Source of the DNA: Eremophila alpestris peregrina | Lineage: Eukaryota; Chordata; Aves; Passeriformes; Alaudidae | Direction: 5' to 3' | Assembly: GCA_009792885.1 (NCBI GenBank) | Contig: WMCF01000018.1 | Coordinates: 4,297,297 to 4,361,296, forward strand | DNA length: 64,000 nt | Made by a program: the position numbers and the translations under genes | In this document: positions 59,912 to 64,000 of the stretch, piece by piece | How the letters are laid out: every line of letters begins with the position of its first letter | Numbering within the stretch: position 1 is the stretch's first letter | Notes under the pieces: model-generated | Database searches by the model: none | What the model was told of the DNA's origin: nothing | Seen by the model: the letters and a program-made list of their open reading frames with translations, nothing else

Positions 59912-62900
59912 GTAAGTGAGTGGAAATGCTTTGTTAATTGATCAGAGGAGTGCCCGTGCTAGGCAGAGAGAGGCACCACTCACAAGGGTGAAAATTATTC
60001 CTTATTATTGGTGCCTACTAAAAAGCAACCAGGTTAGTTTTTGGTAAACTGAAGAACTGTTGTGGTTTACTCTGCTTCCAGTTTGGCCAATGTCCAATCT
60101 CCTTTTGAAAATGTTTTTCTACTCAGCAGTATTATTTTTTTCTTGTTTTAGATCAGTCTAATTAATTTCTCCCTGAGTGTTGTAGACATCTGTACCCCAT
60201 TTACTGTTCTCCAGGTACATGATTACTCTTTGAAGAATTAGGTATGTTTCAACTAATATAATACTTTCCCAGTAACTTGTAATATTTCTCTTTTGGAATC
60301 CAGGATATAAATTATTCTTCTTTCAACTGGAGTACATTATCCTCTGAATTTTGCTTTCACCTTAAAAGTCATAGTTCTGACTTTAGTTGGATAACCTACT
60401 CTTGCTTATATTCTTCACAGCATTGTTCCAGTCACAAACATGAGAACCATGAGAATTGTCAGGAGACATTGAAAATGAAACTTTATTGCAGCATGATGTA
60501 CAAGGAAGTATTGCTTTCAGAATGGCACTTTTTAATCTGAACAAGAACAACGTTTTCTAGAAAAAATAAGTGAGGAATGTGGTAATAATAACCAAGGGAG
60601 TAAATGCATTTCACTGAAATGCTTGCCTTTGGAACAGACTTGACAGGTTTAGCATGTTTGCATAGTCATGGCACAGGTTCACCACAGACACAGCCCTGAA
60701 GGAATTCTCTGGTAATGGGAAAAGTCATCAATGCAATGGCTTTGACCCTTCATCTGAACCTCCATCCAATTTCCAAAAGGTTGTGCAGAACGCTGGGAAA
60801 GCTCCACCAACTAAGATGAAATTGAAGTAAATGCCAGAGGTATTTAGAAAATATTTTATTCCCAAAAGCTTGAATTCTTTGCATGTGCCTCACAGCAAAG
60901 ACAAAATGGAAGTTTAGATTAGCAAGAATACCCTGAAGCTGTAAGTCATCATTTAAACTTTATCTCAAAATGCAGAATACATAAAAACTAACAGAGTTTG
61001 GTATGTTTGGAGGCACATTGTCCACTTCTACAAGAATCTGTTTGTGTGGATCTCACTTAAGGTTTGTTGGCTTTTTGAGAAAAGAAAAAAATTAGAAATA
61101 TTCTTGGCAAGAAATCAAATAGGTGAAAGAGTCCAGCAAGATTTGTATATCCTTTAGCTGGAGTTTGCCTTCATTTCACGAGTGAAAACTGGAAACTTCT
61201 TTTAGCAAGAAGAAAGTTAAGAAAGTCTAAAGTCCTTAATTTTGCAAGGACGTGGAATTTCTTTTATTTTTTTTTTTACAAAGTTTGAAATAATCTTTCT
61301 CTAGAAAACGCTTGAGAAATCTCAGTGATTTTATACTGACTTTACATTTTGGAGAGCAAAGGGTGTTTTCTTCTTTCTTGCAATCAAAAAAAAAAAAAAG
61401 AAAAAAGAAGAAAAAAAGAGGTAAATTTAAAATTTAAAGGTTTGGGTTAAGCTGTCTTCCTTTTGCCACATGGAGTGATCACATTGAAATTCTCTCATCA
61501 ATATGACAAAAGGTCATACCTTTATTCCTTTTTTTTCCTCACTCAGGGCCCCTCTCATACATACAAGTTTGGTTTTTTTTCAAAACTAAGCAGTGATTTC
61601 ATCTTGGCACTTCCTTGTTTGAAGCAGGATGTGCCAAGGTGGAAGAGCTCAGGTAATGGGAATCTTTGGAAAATGCCTCTATGTCAGCTTTCCAGACACT
61701 AAGCATTAATGAATTTTAAACTGTTCTCATTGTGCTTAAACAATATATTTAATTTATTTACATTCCAAAGAAAGGCCTCCCATGGAAGGAAATATGGAAA
61801 ATATTGGACATTTTGGCATGTTGTTTGTTTTTTACTCATCCATAGTCTGAATCATAGAATTAAATTATTTGTAGTTTCTTTAAGGGAAAGCTATTTTTTG
61901 CAGCTTCACAGAAACTTGAGAGAAGTATATTTTTTAATTTAATCTTGGATCAATATCAAACTAATTTTTTTATCTTCCAGAAAACAAATCAGGAAAAAAT
62001 AAACTCTTTCAAAAAACCATTTAAAAGGGAACAGTGTTTATGTATTTTTTAAATACAGCTTTATAATAAAATTAAAAAAAACCCCAAAAACATTTACTTG
62101 AATCTGAAAAAAAATCACTTTCAAATTCTTTTATTATTATAATGTTTTACAGCAGTAGGTCATAACTCCTTCCAGTCAGACCTTGCTTTGGTTAGACTAA
62201 TGATCCCCAATATTAGACTAAAGAAATGTATGGGACTCAAGAGCCTCTTACAAATAAATTTGGAGAACAACAGTTAATTCTTCTGTTCCCAGGAAGAGTG
62301 ACATTTTCCCTCTGTTTTCCCCACAACAAGTCTTTGAAAGGTTATGCCTCAAGGAACTATAATATATCCTCTCTTGCTTTGTGTGGCATGAACATTTTCC
62401 TCAGTCATGGAAAGCATAAGAAAGTATTTGCTTTTTGCCCATAACTCTCTGTCTGCTTTTCTTTGTTCTTGATTTGTTCCTAGGCATTGTCCTCAATGAA
62501 GTCATTTAGACCAGAAACCTAAAGCTTCACCCAGTATTTAACCAAGTCTGAGTTAATCCTACTTTGCCTTTGCAGGTTCACAGACAGACTTTATTCCATA
62601 CAGTTCTGCATAACCCAGTACATAGCAATACCTTTAATAAGGCTTCTACACTTTCACCTAAGCACTGATAAACTATAACTTTTTTTTTAATGATATTTGT
62701 GTTGTTTCCTCTCACCGTGTGTTGAGAAACTGAGACAAAGAAATTATCTGCTCTACTAAGGAAATTTGGATTACAATTGAGTGTGAGTTGTTTAATTAAG
62801 TGTATATATACTATTCAAAGCTCAGGCCAAAGAAACATGAAATTTTTATTCTTCTTCCTTTTTATCTCATTTACCAAATGATATCAAGGCAAGCTTCCTC

Positions 62901-64000
62901 TTCTCCATAACCTAACTTTTCCTAGCTTTACATGTGCCTCTACTATACTGGTGCAGCTGTAGGGTACTTCTGCTGATTCTGTGAGGGAAGAAACAAATGA
63001 TGGCCATTAACTGAAAACAACAGCAGCTTTTGGAGACCCTACCAGTCACTGGTAGTTGCTCTGTGAAATATCTTCAAAACTTTAATTTCCATGATTGCTT
63101 TCGTTGTCGAAACATTCTTCCTGAATGAAATACTTGATTAAATTACCACATTTCTAATTTCTTAATTCAAGAACATATTTCCCTTTACCATTGTGTTGCC
63201 AAGCAAAAGTAGAAGTTGTCCAGAAGAGGAAGAAATAAGCCCTGCATATTGCCCCCACATTGCTGCCACAGAGGGAGAAGACAATGAATGATCTGTCTGT
63301 CCTCTGTAGGAACCATGATGTCAAAAAGAATTCTCCACTTAAAAAAAAATATATATAACCAATGGCAGATCATGCAGAGTCTTCAAACGACACCATACCA
63401 AATATTTTTGACACCAAAATCTTTTTCTAGGCTCATCTATAGGTCATGCCGATCTTCAGGAACCAGTATGAGTTATTTGAGTCCCTTGCTGTGTGATTGC
63501 ATTTGCATTTGCAGCAGAGGCTCATCAATGTCTAAGACCAGCAGGGCCTCTGCTCTTTCCTTGCTGGTGTTGTTGGAGAGGCAAAGAGCTCACATCAGGG
63601 TTACAGACAGAAACACTGGGACAGCAAAAGAAAACCTAAACGAATGCACACTGGGGAAGGAGCATAAATTCTTCCTTATAGAAAGTGAGAAAGGGAAAAG
63701 GTGGCTTTCCTCATCATGGCCCAGATGAAATCAAGACAAGATATTTCCTAATCTGGGGCACAGGAAAAGGAGAGTGAGAGAGTGGGCAAGTCCCAGTGAA
63801 AACAGAATTAAGGGAAATCTTACTGTTCCCTGATGGGCCCCAGGAAACCACCCCTGTGGGATGCCATGGGAAATACAGGTCAGGACAAGGTCAGGCTGCA
63901 GGAGAGACCATGGGCACAGAGCATCAAAACAGCAGCTTCCATAGAGCATTTTGTCACCAGAAATTGGCAGTGTCCAAAACTGAGCATATAATCCATGTTG
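59912..64000. other. AT-rich noncoding stretch
   Basis: No gene recognised. T11 at 61267-61277 and an A-rich, then AAG-rich, purine tract at 61386-61419. AT-rich sequence with A runs lies at 61.9-62.1 kb. A 146-codon plus-strand frame at 63288-63728 is serine- and arginine-rich without motif. The minus strand across 63500-63560 is also open, and I cannot separate either from chance. Confidence 0.6.
61386..61419. repeat. A-rich purine tract
   Basis: An A run of about 14 followed by GAAAAAAGAAG and GAAAAAAAGAGG strings, giving about 34 bases of pure purine. Low complexity. Confidence 0.85.

Noticed and set aside
63288..63728. 146-codon plus-strand frame
   Set aside because: Low-complexity S/R/L composition, an A-rich start, and the opposite strand is partly open too. 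No motif.

Overview
This is 64 kb of AT-rich, gene-poor vertebrate nuclear DNA, almost certainly from a bird. Two kinds of element support that. One is CR1 LINE copies: one keeps a readable piece of the CR1 ORF2 C-terminus, and one is a short 3' scrap. The other is a complete 599-bp solo LTR that I recognise as an avian ERVL-type LTR, with a perfect 5-bp target-site duplication. I see no primate or rodent SINEs and no L1. Repeat density is low, as in bird macrochromosomes. There is no prokaryotic architecture (no operons, no dense ORFs, no CRISPR), and I found no tRNA, rRNA or known miRNA. The placement as a bird, possibly a passerine, is inference from these repeats.

Layout. 1-15 kb: mostly unique noncoding sequence, with one candidate coding exon or gene fragment on the minus strand (638-982), a MIR-like ancient SINE remnant (about 3.2 kb), a conserved-element-like stretch (about 5.7-6.1 kb) and two weak splice-site-bounded candidates (10.3 and 11.7 kb). 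14.97-15.42 kb: a sharp CpG-dense patch in a CpG-poor background, the best regulatory candidate. 15-28 kb: unique noncoding DNA with simple repeats. 28.6-29.9 kb: a CR1 scrap, then the ERVL-type solo LTR. 30-43 kb: unique noncoding DNA, a conserved-element-like stretch near 39 kb and an inverted pair of octamer motifs at 42.4 kb. 42.99-43.46 kb: a 5'-truncated CR1, minus strand. 43.5-64 kb: AT-rich noncoding DNA with a two-copy 30-bp tandem repeat (46.9 kb), a homeodomain-site cluster (47.2 kb), A-rich and T-rich tracts and two tiny splice-bounded segments (50.2 and 59.9 kb).

No complete protein-coding gene could be recognised. Apart from the CR1 remnant, the open reading frames are about as long as expected by chance in 64 kb, and none except possibly 638-982 reads like a protein. 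The window is most likely a gene desert or a very large intron/intergenic region whose function, if any, is regulatory. I found no previously undescribed multi-gene system. The most checkable leads are the 638-982 frame, the CpG patch and the short splice-bounded segments.
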